Of a DNA stretch of 14,818 nucleotides, positions 1 through 6,263 are shown piece by piece. Source of the stretch: Bacteroidales bacterium. Its GTDB lineage: Bacteria > Bacteroidota > Bacteroidia > Bacteroidales > Bacteroidaceae. The notes beneath the pieces are model-generated. The model saw only the letters and a program-made list of their open reading frames with translations. It searched no databases and was not told the origin of the DNA. The translations under genes and the position numbers were made by a program. Within the stretch, counting starts at the first letter, position 1. Each line of letters starts with the position of its first letter. Where the stretch lies: assembly GCA_004552195.1 (NCBI GenBank), contig SFPC01000045.1, positions 1 through 14,818 on the forward strand, given 5' to 3'.

Positions 1-126
1 CTTCCGGGTGCCCCTCGCAATACCAAGTATTGCTTAGGGCCGCACAATGAATGACTATCTCCGGACGGTGTGCTTCCATATATGCCTTGACAGCTTCTTC
101 ACGACTGACATTCAGTTCGCCATGCG
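1..126 (-). pseudogene. Inverted fragment of the SDR-family reductase gene
   Basis: Read on the minus strand from 124, this stretch encodes HGELNVSREEAVKAY and runs straight into MEAHRPEIVIHC, the sequence that the + strand repeats from 127. It therefore holds about 15 residues that belong upstream of Met127 in the real gene but are missing from the + strand copy, followed by 26 duplicated residues. It has no start or stop of its own. It is best treated as a misplaced piece of the neighbouring gene, probably artefactual, and not as a separate gene. Confidence 0.85.
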
Positions 127-205
127 ATGGAAGCACACCGTCCGGAGATAGTCATTCATTGTGCGGCCCTAAGCAATACTTGGTATTGCGAGGGGCACCC
201 GGAAG
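1..205. repeat. Perfect 79-bp inverted repeat (fold-back) at the left edge
   Basis: Bases 1-79 are the exact reverse complement of bases 127-205 (checked ten bases at a time, no mismatch), with a 47-bp loop at 80-126. The loop continues the coding sense of the minus-strand arm, so 1-126 is an inverted stretch of the gene read on the + strand from 127. The junction sits in the small palindrome CCATGCGATGG (120-130), as snap-back priming would leave. This is most easily explained as a fold-back chimera at a contig end from amplification or assembly; a real inverted duplication is possible but less likely. Confidence 0.95.
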
Positions 206-852
206 AGTCGCACCGAGTGAATGTGCAAGGCACAGTAAGGATTGCCAAGGCTTGTAAACTCATTGGCGCCAAGCTCCTGTTCATGTCGAGCGACCAAGTA
301 TACAACGGCACACCTATGCTTGGCCCCCTCAAGGAAGCAGATGTTTTTACGCCTGTCAACATCTACGGTCGGCACAAGCTGGAGGCAGAGCAAAGAGCAC
401 AATGGAATTTGCCCGAGTCAGTAGGACTCCGACTCACATGGATGTACGATTTGCCCGGAAGCAGGATGAAGCTGAACAGCAACCTACTGGTCAATTTACA
501 AAAAGCATATAATGAAAATGTCCTCATACATCCTGCCACGCATGAATTTCGCGGAGTGACCAATGTATGGGAAGTTGTCAGAAACGTGGAGCAGGCCTTC
601 GCTTTGCCCGGAGGCATCTACAACTTCGGCAGCGGCAACACCATGAACAGCTATGCGCTCCACCTGGAAACAGCCAAACTTTTAGGGCTCAACAATCCGT
701 CTCATTGGATTATCCCAGATGAGGCTCGATTCGCCGAACAAGACAGAAACCTGACAATGGACTGCGCTCTCCTGGCAAGTCACTCCATTCATTTCAATGA
801 CAGCGTAGAAGGGATAAAAGAAGCCATCCTGAAACCATTCCGCACCCATTGA
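127..852 (+). CDS. RmlD-like extended SDR (NAD(P)-dependent sugar-nucleotide reductase/epimerase), 5'-truncated
   Basis: The 241 visible residues are the middle and C-terminal part of an extended short-chain dehydrogenase. VIHCAALSN at residues 9-17 is the usual strand-4 region after the nucleotide-binding fold, LLFMSSDQVY at 50-59 carries the catalytic serine region, and YGRHK at 80-84 is the YxxxK catalytic motif. The C-terminal part resembles the substrate-binding region of dTDP-4-dehydrorhamnose reductase (RmlD) and related proteins, which reduce or epimerise nucleotide-activated sugars for surface polysaccharides in the cytoplasm. The family is usually near 290-300 residues, so about 60 residues including the glycine-rich nucleotide loop are missing. 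The ATG at 127 is an internal methionine created as a start by the fold-back, since the minus-strand copy shows coding sequence before it. The exact substrate cannot be told. No clear terminator follows. Confidence 0.8.
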   Translation: MEAHRPEIVIHCAALSNTWYCEGHPEESHRVNVQGTVRIAKACKLIGAKLLFMSSDQVYNGTPMLGPLKEADVFTPVNIYGRHKLEAEQRAQWNLPESVGLRLTWMYDLPGSRMKLNSNLLVNLQKAYNENVLIHPATHEFRGVTNVWEVVRNVEQAFALPGGIYNFGSGNTMNSYALHLETAKLLGLNNPSHWIIPDEARFAEQDRNLTMDCALLASHSIHFNDSVEGIKEAILKPFRTH

Positions 853-944
853 GAACGCGCAGGAAAAGCATCAGCATGACCATCCCGTTCACGTCTGTCA
901 GCACCCCAAAAACTCCCCTCTATATACGCTTTTTTTACCCTCAA

Positions 945-1222
945 AAAAACATTCATCCCTTCACACACAGGCTCTTTTCTGCTGATTTCCAGGAGCTTCA
1001 GGTGTGAAGGCTTTGAAAAACAAGCATTCACAGCGAAACAGCCTTTTTTTGTCCCTTATCTGCTGATTGCCAGCCCACTTTCGGTGTGAAGGGTTGCCGT
1101 TTCTACCATTCACAGTCATGCTTCCGCCGTGTGAAGGCTTCAAAACGCAAGCCTTCACACTCAAAATTGCTGAAAATCAATGACAAACCGCCACTGTGTG
1201 AAGGAGTGAATGCTTTTTTTGG
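945..1222. repeat. Cluster of degenerate ~75-bp intergenic repeats built on TGTGAAGG
   Basis: The octamer TGTGAAGG or its complement CCTTCACA occurs at 958 (-), 1003 (+), 1085 (+), 1130 (+), 1152 (-) and 1197 (+). Pairs 958/1003, 1085/1130 and 1152/1197 are each 45 bp apart. Two longer units, about 945-1012 and 1018-1092, read on the minus strand; a third, about 1150-1222, reads on the plus strand. All follow CCTTCACAC...CTG(G/A)(A/C)AATCA...GTGAATG(C/T)TT plus a T-tract. A shortened copy lies at about 1100-1140. The segments translate to similar nonsense peptides in different frames, so this is a non-coding repeat and not a gene. Confidence 0.75.
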
Positions 1223-1230
1223 AAATATAA

Positions 1231-1249
1231 ATACGTATACGCGCGCGCG
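1231..1249. other. 19-bp alternating purine-pyrimidine tract
   Basis: The run ATACGTATACGCGCGCGCG alternates strictly between purine and pyrimidine and ends in a GC-only half. Such tracts can adopt left-handed DNA under supercoiling. It lies in the gene-free stretch 853-1707, with no gene or promoter beside it. No function is shown. Confidence 0.6.
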
Positions 1250-1390
1250 AGGAACCACGATACATGCGCCGCCTTTCACGCCATCGCCACCCTTCACCGC
1301 CACTCCCTGCAAACCCCAAAACTCACGTGCACCGCAAGGTGCCAATCCTCCCCCTGCTTCACCTCAGCTTCCGTCCCAACCAGCAACTTG

Positions 1391-1464
1391 AGGACTTGCG
1401 CATCACAAGTCCCGGACTATTTTTTTCTAATCGCCGAGTTGAAAAAACAACTCCTGGACTTGTG
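1391..1464 (+). repeat. Palindromic AGTCC/GGACT repeat, copy 1
   Basis: A short stem GGACTTG/CAAGTCC (1392-1398 with 1406-1412) opens the unit. It overlaps a longer imperfect inverted repeat whose arms begin CACAAGTCCCGGACTATTTT (1404) and end AACTCCTGGACTTGTG (1464), around the loop TAATCGCCGAGTT. The T-tract 1420-1426 after the first stem and the A-tract before the right arm make it terminator-like in either direction. It lies 540 bp after the SDR gene and 87 bp before the next promoter block. Bases 1404-1458 match copy 2 in the window exactly. Confidence 0.8.
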
Positions 1465-1550
1465 AAAGCCCTCCGGCAGCAACCACCTTGCAAACGGGCG
1501 GCACGCACTGCGAAACGCCCTGATTTCCAACCTATCAGAGAGAAAAAGCA

Positions 1551-1619
1551 GAAAAATTTTCTATTTTAACAAATTTTACCCCCCCAATAAATAAAATTAC
1601 GGAATTACCTCTACCTTTG
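1551..1619 (+). promoter_or_regulatory. Promoter with 35-bp conserved block ending in C7 and a -7 box
   Basis: TACCTTTG at 1612-1619 fits the Bacteroidota -7 consensus TAnnTTTG. A block from 1551 to 1585, GAAAAATTTT... ending TTTTACCCCCCC, matches 31 of 35 bases of the block before the last gene of the window (14394-14428). In both cases 26 bases separate the last C of the C7 run from the -7 box. No TTTG -33 box is seen here. The implied leader is about 80 nt. The block is a candidate operator or activator site placed near -40; the C7 run could also vary in length by slippage. Confidence 0.7.
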
Positions 1620-1635
1620 CGTCGCTTTTAGAGCG

Positions 1636-1660
1636 AACATTCCTCTATTTGAGGAACGTT
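1636..1660 (+). promoter_or_regulatory. 5'-leader hairpin
   Basis: AACATTCCTC pairs with GAGGAACGTT across the loop TATTT, with a single mismatch (an A-C opposition that G-U pairing does not rescue). It begins roughly 10 nt downstream of the predicted transcription start and 48 nt before the start codon. It could stabilise the transcript or take part in regulation. The leader of the related gene at the right edge also carries a hairpin, though of different sequence. Confidence 0.45.
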
Positions 1661-1707
1661 GTCGACATTCTGTGGGACAAAACAATTAACTTTTTATACA
1701 TCATTCA

Positions 1708-3429
1708 ATGAGAAGATTCTACACTTCGCTGCTGCTCCTGCTGCTGACAGGAGTTGCGGCAACCACTGCGAATGCGCAGCGCAAGTCGATTGCGACAATC
1801 TCCCAAACGGCGGTAGCTGATTTGAGCGAGTTCGTAACAGGAAAGACGTATGTTATGACCCAAAAGGACAATGGCTACATTTATGAGGCGAAACACACTT
1901 GTGCTGCCACAGGAGATGCCGCCGGCAACACGAAAAACCGCTTGAAGAGAAAAGGAGCAGCTCCCACCGTGGGCAGCACCGACATGAACTTTGTCTTTAC
2001 GGTTGAAGTGGTAACTAATGGGGGCAACACTTACTACGCGTTCAAGGGCCAAACCGGCTATATCGACAATGTGGACCACGGAGCCGGCACTCCTGCCGAC
2101 CCCATCCACATGACAGCCTCAGCCTGCACCTTCAAACTGACTGAGAACACCAAGGTAGAAGGCACTGACGGCGCAAGCGACATACAATATTGGAAGATGG
2201 AAGCCAACACTAATGCTAGCAGAAAAATTGTAGACAGCGGCGGCGCAGACGGCGACGGCATGGTATTGGCGACATCTGCCAACAATCCCAATATTGCCTT
2301 CTACGAAGTGACGCTCGGAACGGACTACTCTATCCAAAGCCTGGAAGAGTTTGTAGATGGACAGAAGGTTCTGATTGCCAATATTTCGACTCACGGGAAC
2401 AGAGGCTACCTTTACGAAAAGGAACACTCCTGCAGTGCTACTGGAATAACGGCATACAAGACCAATCGCATCGGAACCACAACCACCGAACCTTCCATCA
2501 CAGATCCTAAATTCTCGAACTATGTATTTGAAGTGGGAATTAGCACCAACGGAGAAGGCGGCAGCAAGACTTACACCTTTAAGTCGAAAACAGGCTACAT
2601 CGACAATGTAGACGGAAATGCCACCTCGGCTGCACATCCGGTTCACGTTTCTGACCAACCAGGCACGTTCACCCTTACCTGGAACGCCAATGGTTACTGG
2701 GAGGTAAAAACCACCGCAAACAGCAAAGCCAACGGCAGTGAAACTACTCGTTTGTATTGGAATGTCGGCCCGGCAGATGGCGGTGGTCTCAACTTGTATA
2801 GTGCTGACGGCAACCAGAAGTTCATGTTCTACGCCATACCTACGGCCAAAGCCAAACTCACCACGGCTGAGGGCATCGACAACATTCAAACCATCGCCAC
2901 ATTCAGCGCACCCTATGCCGCTGTGATACCGGCCGGCGTGGAAGCATGGTACATTGACCAAACAAGTGCCGAAGGCAACGTAGCCACCATGAAGAAGCTC
3001 GAAGGCGAGGCCATTCCCGCCAACGAAGGTGTTATCCTCACGGGCACTGCTACGGGCGAAGTGAACATGGCTCCGGCATCCTACGAAACCGTGGCTACCA
3101 TCAGCGGTAACAAACTGCGCAACACAGCTGCCGAAACGCATACGGCTGTAGAAGGCGACTACGTGCTGGCCATCGTCGACAGCCAAGTGGCCTTCTATCC
3201 CACCATCGTCGGCACCGTAGTCGGCATAAACAAGGCATATCTCAACCTTTCGGCCGGCGGTTCCGCTGTCGCCATGAACTTCGGCGACAACACTACGGCT
3301 GTCAACACGGCTTTGGAAACCCTTGACAACGCTCAGGCTCCCGTGTTCGACCTCAGCGGTCGCCGCGTCATGCAGCCCGTCAAAGGCGGCCTCTACATCC
3401 AAAACGGAAAGAAGTTTATCGTGAAATAA
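1708..3429 (+). CDS. Secreted two-repeat protein with C-terminal sorting-type tail
   Basis: The 573-residue product has a clear Sec signal peptide (residues 1-24, cleavage after ANAQ). Two homologous domains follow, at about 38-205 and 210-378. Each begins with a hydrophobic L(S/E)EFV segment, then GY(I/L)YE..H.C.ATG, and carries TGYIDNVD (116-123 and 295-302) about 60 residues later. Residues 380-530 form a third, beta-rich segment, and the end APVFDLSGRRV...GGLYIQNGKK...K matches the tails of many exported Prevotella proteins, which are similar to type IX secretion sorting signals. It is therefore predicted to be surface-exposed or released. No catalytic motif is recognised; ligand binding or adhesion is possible but not shown. 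It has its own promoter and leader, and a 61-codon gene follows 37 bp downstream. The last gene of the window has a similar start and the same promoter block. Confidence 0.8.
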   Translation: MRRFYTSLLLLLLTGVAATTANAQRKSIATISQTAVADLSEFVTGKTYVMTQKDNGYIYEAKHTCAATGDAAGNTKNRLKRKGAAPTVGSTDMNFVFTVEVVTNGGNTYYAFKGQTGYIDNVDHGAGTPADPIHMTASACTFKLTENTKVEGTDGASDIQYWKMEANTNASRKIVDSGGADGDGMVLATSANNPNIAFYEVTLGTDYSIQSLEEFVDGQKVLIANISTHGNRGYLYEKEHSCSATGITAYKTNRIGTTTTEPSITDPKFSNYVFEVGISTNGEGGSKTYTFKSKTGYIDNVDGNATSAAHPVHVSDQPGTFTLTWNANGYWEVKTTANSKANGSETTRLYWNVGPADGGGLNLYSADGNQKFMFYAIPTAKAKLTTAEGIDNIQTIATFSAPYAAVIPAGVEAWYIDQTSAEGNVATMKKLEGEAIPANEGVILTGTATGEVNMAPASYETVATISGNKLRNTAAETHTAVEGDYVLAIVDSQVAFYPTIVGTVVGINKAYLNLSAGGSAVAMNFGDNTTAVNTALETLDNAQAPVFDLSGRRVMQPVKGGLYIQNGKKFIVK

Positions 3430-3466
3430 ATCCTCTCAACAACCCTCTTGAAGTATATCATCTGAC

Positions 3467-3652
3467 ATGAAAAAGACATATTGCACTCCCTGCGCCCACA
3501 CCGTCATGCTGCAACCGCTGCAAATGCTGGCTGCAAGCAACGAAAAATCCATCGGCATCGTTTCAGACCCGGGCAAAACGGTCGATGCCGGCTCCGCACT
3601 CGCCGGAGAAAGCGTCTGGAGCTCTGAAAATTGGGCCGAAACTGAGGAGTAA
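3467..3652 (+). CDS. Short 61-residue hypothetical protein (MKKTY...QMLAAS type)
   Basis: The peptide starts MKKTYCTPCAHTVMLQPLQM, continues LAASNEKSIGIV, and ends in an acidic segment. This layout, MKK(x)Y..P......L....MLA.S followed by a glycine, serine and acid-rich tail, recurs in small Bacteroidales proteins of unknown function, often next to genes for large exported proteins. It has no typical cleavable signal peptide, although the segment 12-23 is mildly hydrophobic. It starts 37 bp after the stop of the 573-residue gene without an evident promoter, and a strong terminator-like palindrome follows 88 bp later, so the two are probably co-transcribed. Two cysteines (6 and 9) are present. 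The function is unknown. Confidence 0.65.
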   Translation: MKKTYCTPCAHTVMLQPLQMLAASNEKSIGIVSDPGKTVDAGSALAGESVWSSENWAETEE

Positions 3653-3740
3653 ACCGCACGAAAAGCCACACACTACGGTCTGAAGCAGCCTGCGGAAGAG
3701 CAGATTTTCCGCCGGCCGCCTCTACACCAAAACATCTTGC

Positions 3741-3790
3741 AAATAGTCCGGGACTTGCGCTTCACAAGTCCCGGACTATTTTTTTCTAAT
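3741..3790 (+). terminator. Strong intrinsic terminator-like hairpin
   Basis: AAATAGTCCGGGACTTG (3741-3757) is exactly complementary to CAAGTCCCGGACTATTT (3765-3781), a 17-bp stem with a 7-nt loop CGCTTCA, followed by a T-tract through 3786. It lies 88 bp after the 61-codon gene and fits the end of the two-gene unit. The hairpin is part of the repeat family also present near 1391 and 14112. Confidence 0.8.
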
Positions 3791-3826
3791 CGCCGAGTTG
3801 AAAAAACAACTCCTGGACTTTTTTCC
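3746..3826 (+). repeat. Palindromic AGTCC/GGACT repeat, copy 2
   Basis: From CACAAGTCCCGGACTATTTT (starting 3763) through AACTCCTGGACTT the sequence is the same as copy 1, including the loop TAATCGCCGAGTT. It differs from copy 1 in that the first stem is longer and perfect and the unit ends in TTTTTT instead of TGTG. Both copies read on the + strand. The unit appears to act as, or to have supplied, the terminator of the upstream genes. Confidence 0.8.
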
Positions 3827-4110
3827 ACGAGTCCACGGACGGCTTTTCCGAAACGAGAACGCACAACCCCGAAAAAGGCCATTCCATGATGCCCGTGAGG
3901 CGGAGGAACGCATAGGCTCTCACTTCCAATAACCAACAGCGACAGCTGCGCATGAAAAGGTCGTTTTTACCTGTCCAACTTGGCATATTTTAATACCAAA
4001 TTACCGCATTGCTAAAATAATTGTGGGTCCATGTTCCCGGCGTGCCGATTGCGGCTTTCCAACTCCCCCTACAACAAAAAATACTGAAAAACACAAAAAA
4101 GACGTGTAGT
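3827..4110. other. Gene-free spacer
   Basis: This stretch between the repeat and the operon promoter holds no plausible gene on either strand; the short open frames lack signal peptides, family motifs or spacing to a promoter. Composition changes from mixed to A-rich towards 4075-4105. A weak partial palindrome TTGGCATATTTTAATACCAA is near 3979. I see no other structure in it. Confidence 0.5.
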
Positions 4111-4116
4111 TATATT

Positions 4117-4124
4117 TATATTTG
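4117..4124 (+). promoter_or_regulatory. Bacteroidota -7 promoter box before the six-gene operon
   Basis: TATATTTG fits TAnnTTTG and stands 76 bp before the ATG at 4201. No good TTTG -33 box is visible at the usual distance. No equally good match was noticed in the short gaps inside the following operon, so this may serve all six genes. The poly-C block seen before the two secreted-protein genes is absent here, which suggests different control. Confidence 0.55.
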
Positions 4125-4200
4125 CAGCCATAAATGGTAGATACGCCCCCAATAATTCAAACACAGATAATAAAATTTAATCAATAAAACCTTTCGCCTT

Positions 4201-4899
4201 ATGAAAAGACTGTTACTTCTATTGGTACTTTCGTTGACCATGGGTCAACTGACCGTAAACGCGCAAACCAAAGAGTTTGCCAAGGAAGGCAAAATCACCC
4301 TCAAGGAACACAAGCTGGTAGTAAAAGAGCGTAAAGAACTGGCCAAGCTCACCGCAAAACAATTCAAGAGCCAAATGCTCAAAGAAGCCAAAAAGCAGGC
4401 CAAAGCGCTGAAGCGCGAAGGATGGAAGCCGGCCCCCGGCACCATGCCCATTGAAAACCAGCTGAGCGAATACTACATCCAACTCCACGAGCTGGACGGA
4501 CGTTTCCCCAAATACATCATGGGACGCGCCTCGGCCAAAGCTTCCACCTACGGTGTGGCACGCAAACAAGCCGTGGCTCGCGCCCGCGTCGACATAGCCT
4601 CCAGCCTGCAGGCCGAAGTGGCATCGCTCAACGAGATGACCGAAGGCAACACCGAACTCTCCAACGGCGAAGTGGAAACCATGGCCAAAATGTTGGAAAC
4701 CAGCCAGACACTCGTACAGCAGTCCATCGGACGCACCAACGTGGTATACGAAATCTTCCGCGAGGTGGACGGCAAAACGGAGGTACAGGTGGCCGTGAAC
4801 TATGACGGCAACGCAGCCAAGTCTACCCTCCTGAAACTCTTCGACGAAGACAGCGCAGAACTCCGCGCCAAACTGCAAAAGATGCTCGAAGAGAAATAA
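4201..4899 (+). CDS. LPP20-like exported protein
   Basis: The 232-residue product begins with a signal peptide (1-22, ending VNAQ). A lysine-rich, probably helical segment (24-75) follows. The core from about 85 to 205 has the layout of LPP20/FlgT-like envelope proteins: a segment with GRASAKASTYGVARKQAVAR (108-127), the A..AR..IA..L pattern of the long helix (124-140), then a strand region ending VYEIFREVDGKTEVQVAVNY (182-201). The end is charged and helical. Proteins of this fold sit in the periplasm or on the outer membrane and often accompany secretion or surface machines. It is the first gene of the operon, 17 bp before the CHASE2 gene, after a promoter-like box at 4117. No enzyme motif is visible. 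The family assignment is from pattern only. Confidence 0.6.
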   Translation: MKRLLLLLVLSLTMGQLTVNAQTKEFAKEGKITLKEHKLVVKERKELAKLTAKQFKSQMLKEAKKQAKALKREGWKPAPGTMPIENQLSEYYIQLHELDGRFPKYIMGRASAKASTYGVARKQAVARARVDIASSLQAEVASLNEMTEGNTELSNGEVETMAKMLETSQTLVQQSIGRTNVVYEIFREVDGKTEVQVAVNYDGNAAKSTLLKLFDEDSAELRAKLQKMLEEK

Positions 4900-4916
4900 G
4901 AAGAACCGATGCCGGC

Positions 4917-6263
4917 ATGAACCAATCTTTCCTGAAAACGGCCAAACGCATCGTGTTGGGATTACTGGCCATAGTGCTTACGGGCGGATTGGCCCTGATC
5001 ACGGTCATCGCCAAGCCCCGCGAACAAATATTCCACAACAGGCACATGAGTGATACCCCCGCAACCCGCAAGGCCCGCATCAGAGCCTTCATCACCAAAC
5101 ACCTGTGCATCACCATGCTGGCCATCGGGCTCATGGGCTTCTTTGCCATGATTGCCATCATGGCTAAACCGCTCGACCCCGTGAAGCGGGCCATCAGCGA
5201 CTTCTCCTTCACCGACATCTACTACGAGATTCTCAAAGAAGGCACCACCCCCGACACCAGCCACCTCATCACCATCGTCGACATGACGGAGCTGACCAAC
5301 CGCTCCGAGATTGCCGACGTGATGAGCCGCATCAATCGGGCCCAACCCAAAGTGCTGGGAGTGGACATCTGCTTCGACAACGAAGGAGAGGACTTTGAAG
5401 GAAACGATTCGCTCATCCGCGTGGTGGAACAGTACCACGAGAACATGGTGTTCTCCCTCAAAATGCTCGATTGGCAGGACGACTCCGTGGGATGGAACAA
5501 GGCCATCCACTCCTTCTTCCACGAAATAATTCCCCTGACGGAAGGCACCACCAACATGCCCCGCCAACTCTACGACAGCATGAAGCGGAAAGTGCCGCTC
5601 GCCGAACGCTACGAAGGGAAAAACGTTCCGTCGTTCGTGGCGCAGGTGGCCAACCGCTATGCCGACCAGGACATCGTGAAAGGCCGCACGGACGATGTGA
5701 AAATCAACTTCTCGCCCACCGTGTTCCGCGTGTTGAGCCCCCAGGAGGTGGACCGCCATCCCGAGCTCATCGAAGGACAGATAGTACTCCTCGGAGCCGT
5801 CTACGAAGAGGCCGACCGCCACTGGACACCCTTGGGAAAAATTGCCGGAGTGGAACTTCTGGCTTATGGCGTACAGAGCATTGTCTACAGCAACGAGGTG
5901 AAAAACACCTCGCCGGCCATGTTTGCCATCGTGTCGCTGCTGGTGGTATTCCTGGTCGAGCTGCTGCAATATCTCTACCTCGAACGCACCGGAAAGTCGG
6001 AAGGCATCTTCACCAAATTCATCATAGGCTCCACCTATTTCATGAGTGTGCTCACATTCCTCTTCACCTCGGTGTTGCTGGGCGTCTGCTTCGTGGTGTT
6101 CAAGCTCTATGGCATCAGCTTCAACCTGGCCTGGGCACTCACAGCCATCACCTTCCTCGGCACATCGCGCAGCATGTACGCCGCACTCAAGGACTATTTC
6201 ATCGCCCGACGGAACAAATATCTAAGACCAAGCAATGAGAACTCATCACCCGAACCGAAATAA
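4917..6263 (+). CDS. CHASE2-domain membrane protein lacking an output domain
   Basis: The 448-residue product has two N-terminal hydrophobic segments (about 12-32 and 62-83), an extracytoplasmic-type CHASE2 domain (about 95-325) and at least three membrane segments (about 333-354, 366-396, 400-417). CHASE2 features are FSFTDIYYEIL (96-106), LITIVDMTE (117-125), INRAQPKVLGVDICF (139-153), INFSPTVFRV (263-272), GQIVLLGAV (287-295) and TPLGKIAGVELLAYGVQSI (304-322). CHASE2 is a sensor domain usually joined to a kinase, cyclase or caspase-type module. Here only a short charged tail follows the membrane segments, so the output must lie in another protein, perhaps an operon partner. The two N-terminal segments resemble each other and both end in AKP. 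Met44 (ATG at 5046) is an alternative start that would remove the first. The gene overlaps the next one by 29 bp. Confidence 0.8.
   Translation: MNQSFLKTAKRIVLGLLAIVLTGGLALITVIAKPREQIFHNRHMSDTPATRKARIRAFITKHLCITMLAIGLMGFFAMIAIMAKPLDPVKRAISDFSFTDIYYEILKEGTTPDTSHLITIVDMTELTNRSEIADVMSRINRAQPKVLGVDICFDNEGEDFEGNDSLIRVVEQYHENMVFSLKMLDWQDDSVGWNKAIHSFFHEIIPLTEGTTNMPRQLYDSMKRKVPLAERYEGKNVPSFVAQVANRYADQDIVKGRTDDVKINFSPTVFRVLSPQEVDRHPELIEGQIVLLGAVYEEADRHWTPLGKIAGVELLAYGVQSIVYSNEVKNTSPAMFAIVSLLVVFLVELLQYLYLERTGKSEGIFTKFIIGSTYFMSVLTFLFTSVLLGVCFVVFKLYGISFNLAWALTAITFLGTSRSMYAALKDYFIARRNKYLRPSNENSSPEPK

Noticed and set aside
958..1204. CRISPR-like array
   Set aside because: Octamers recur at 45 bp steps but in both orientations, without identical direct repeats of 25 bases or more and without cas genes in the window.
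1086..1569. Two overlapping 101-codon open frames on the + strand
   Set aside because: They cross the repeat array and the palindromic repeat and have no start context or family features; the similarity of their peptides to neighbouring frames comes from the DNA repeats.
2119..3402. 427-codon open frame on the minus strand
   Set aside because: It lies fully inside the two-repeat secreted gene and shows no signal peptide, family motif or promoter of its own.
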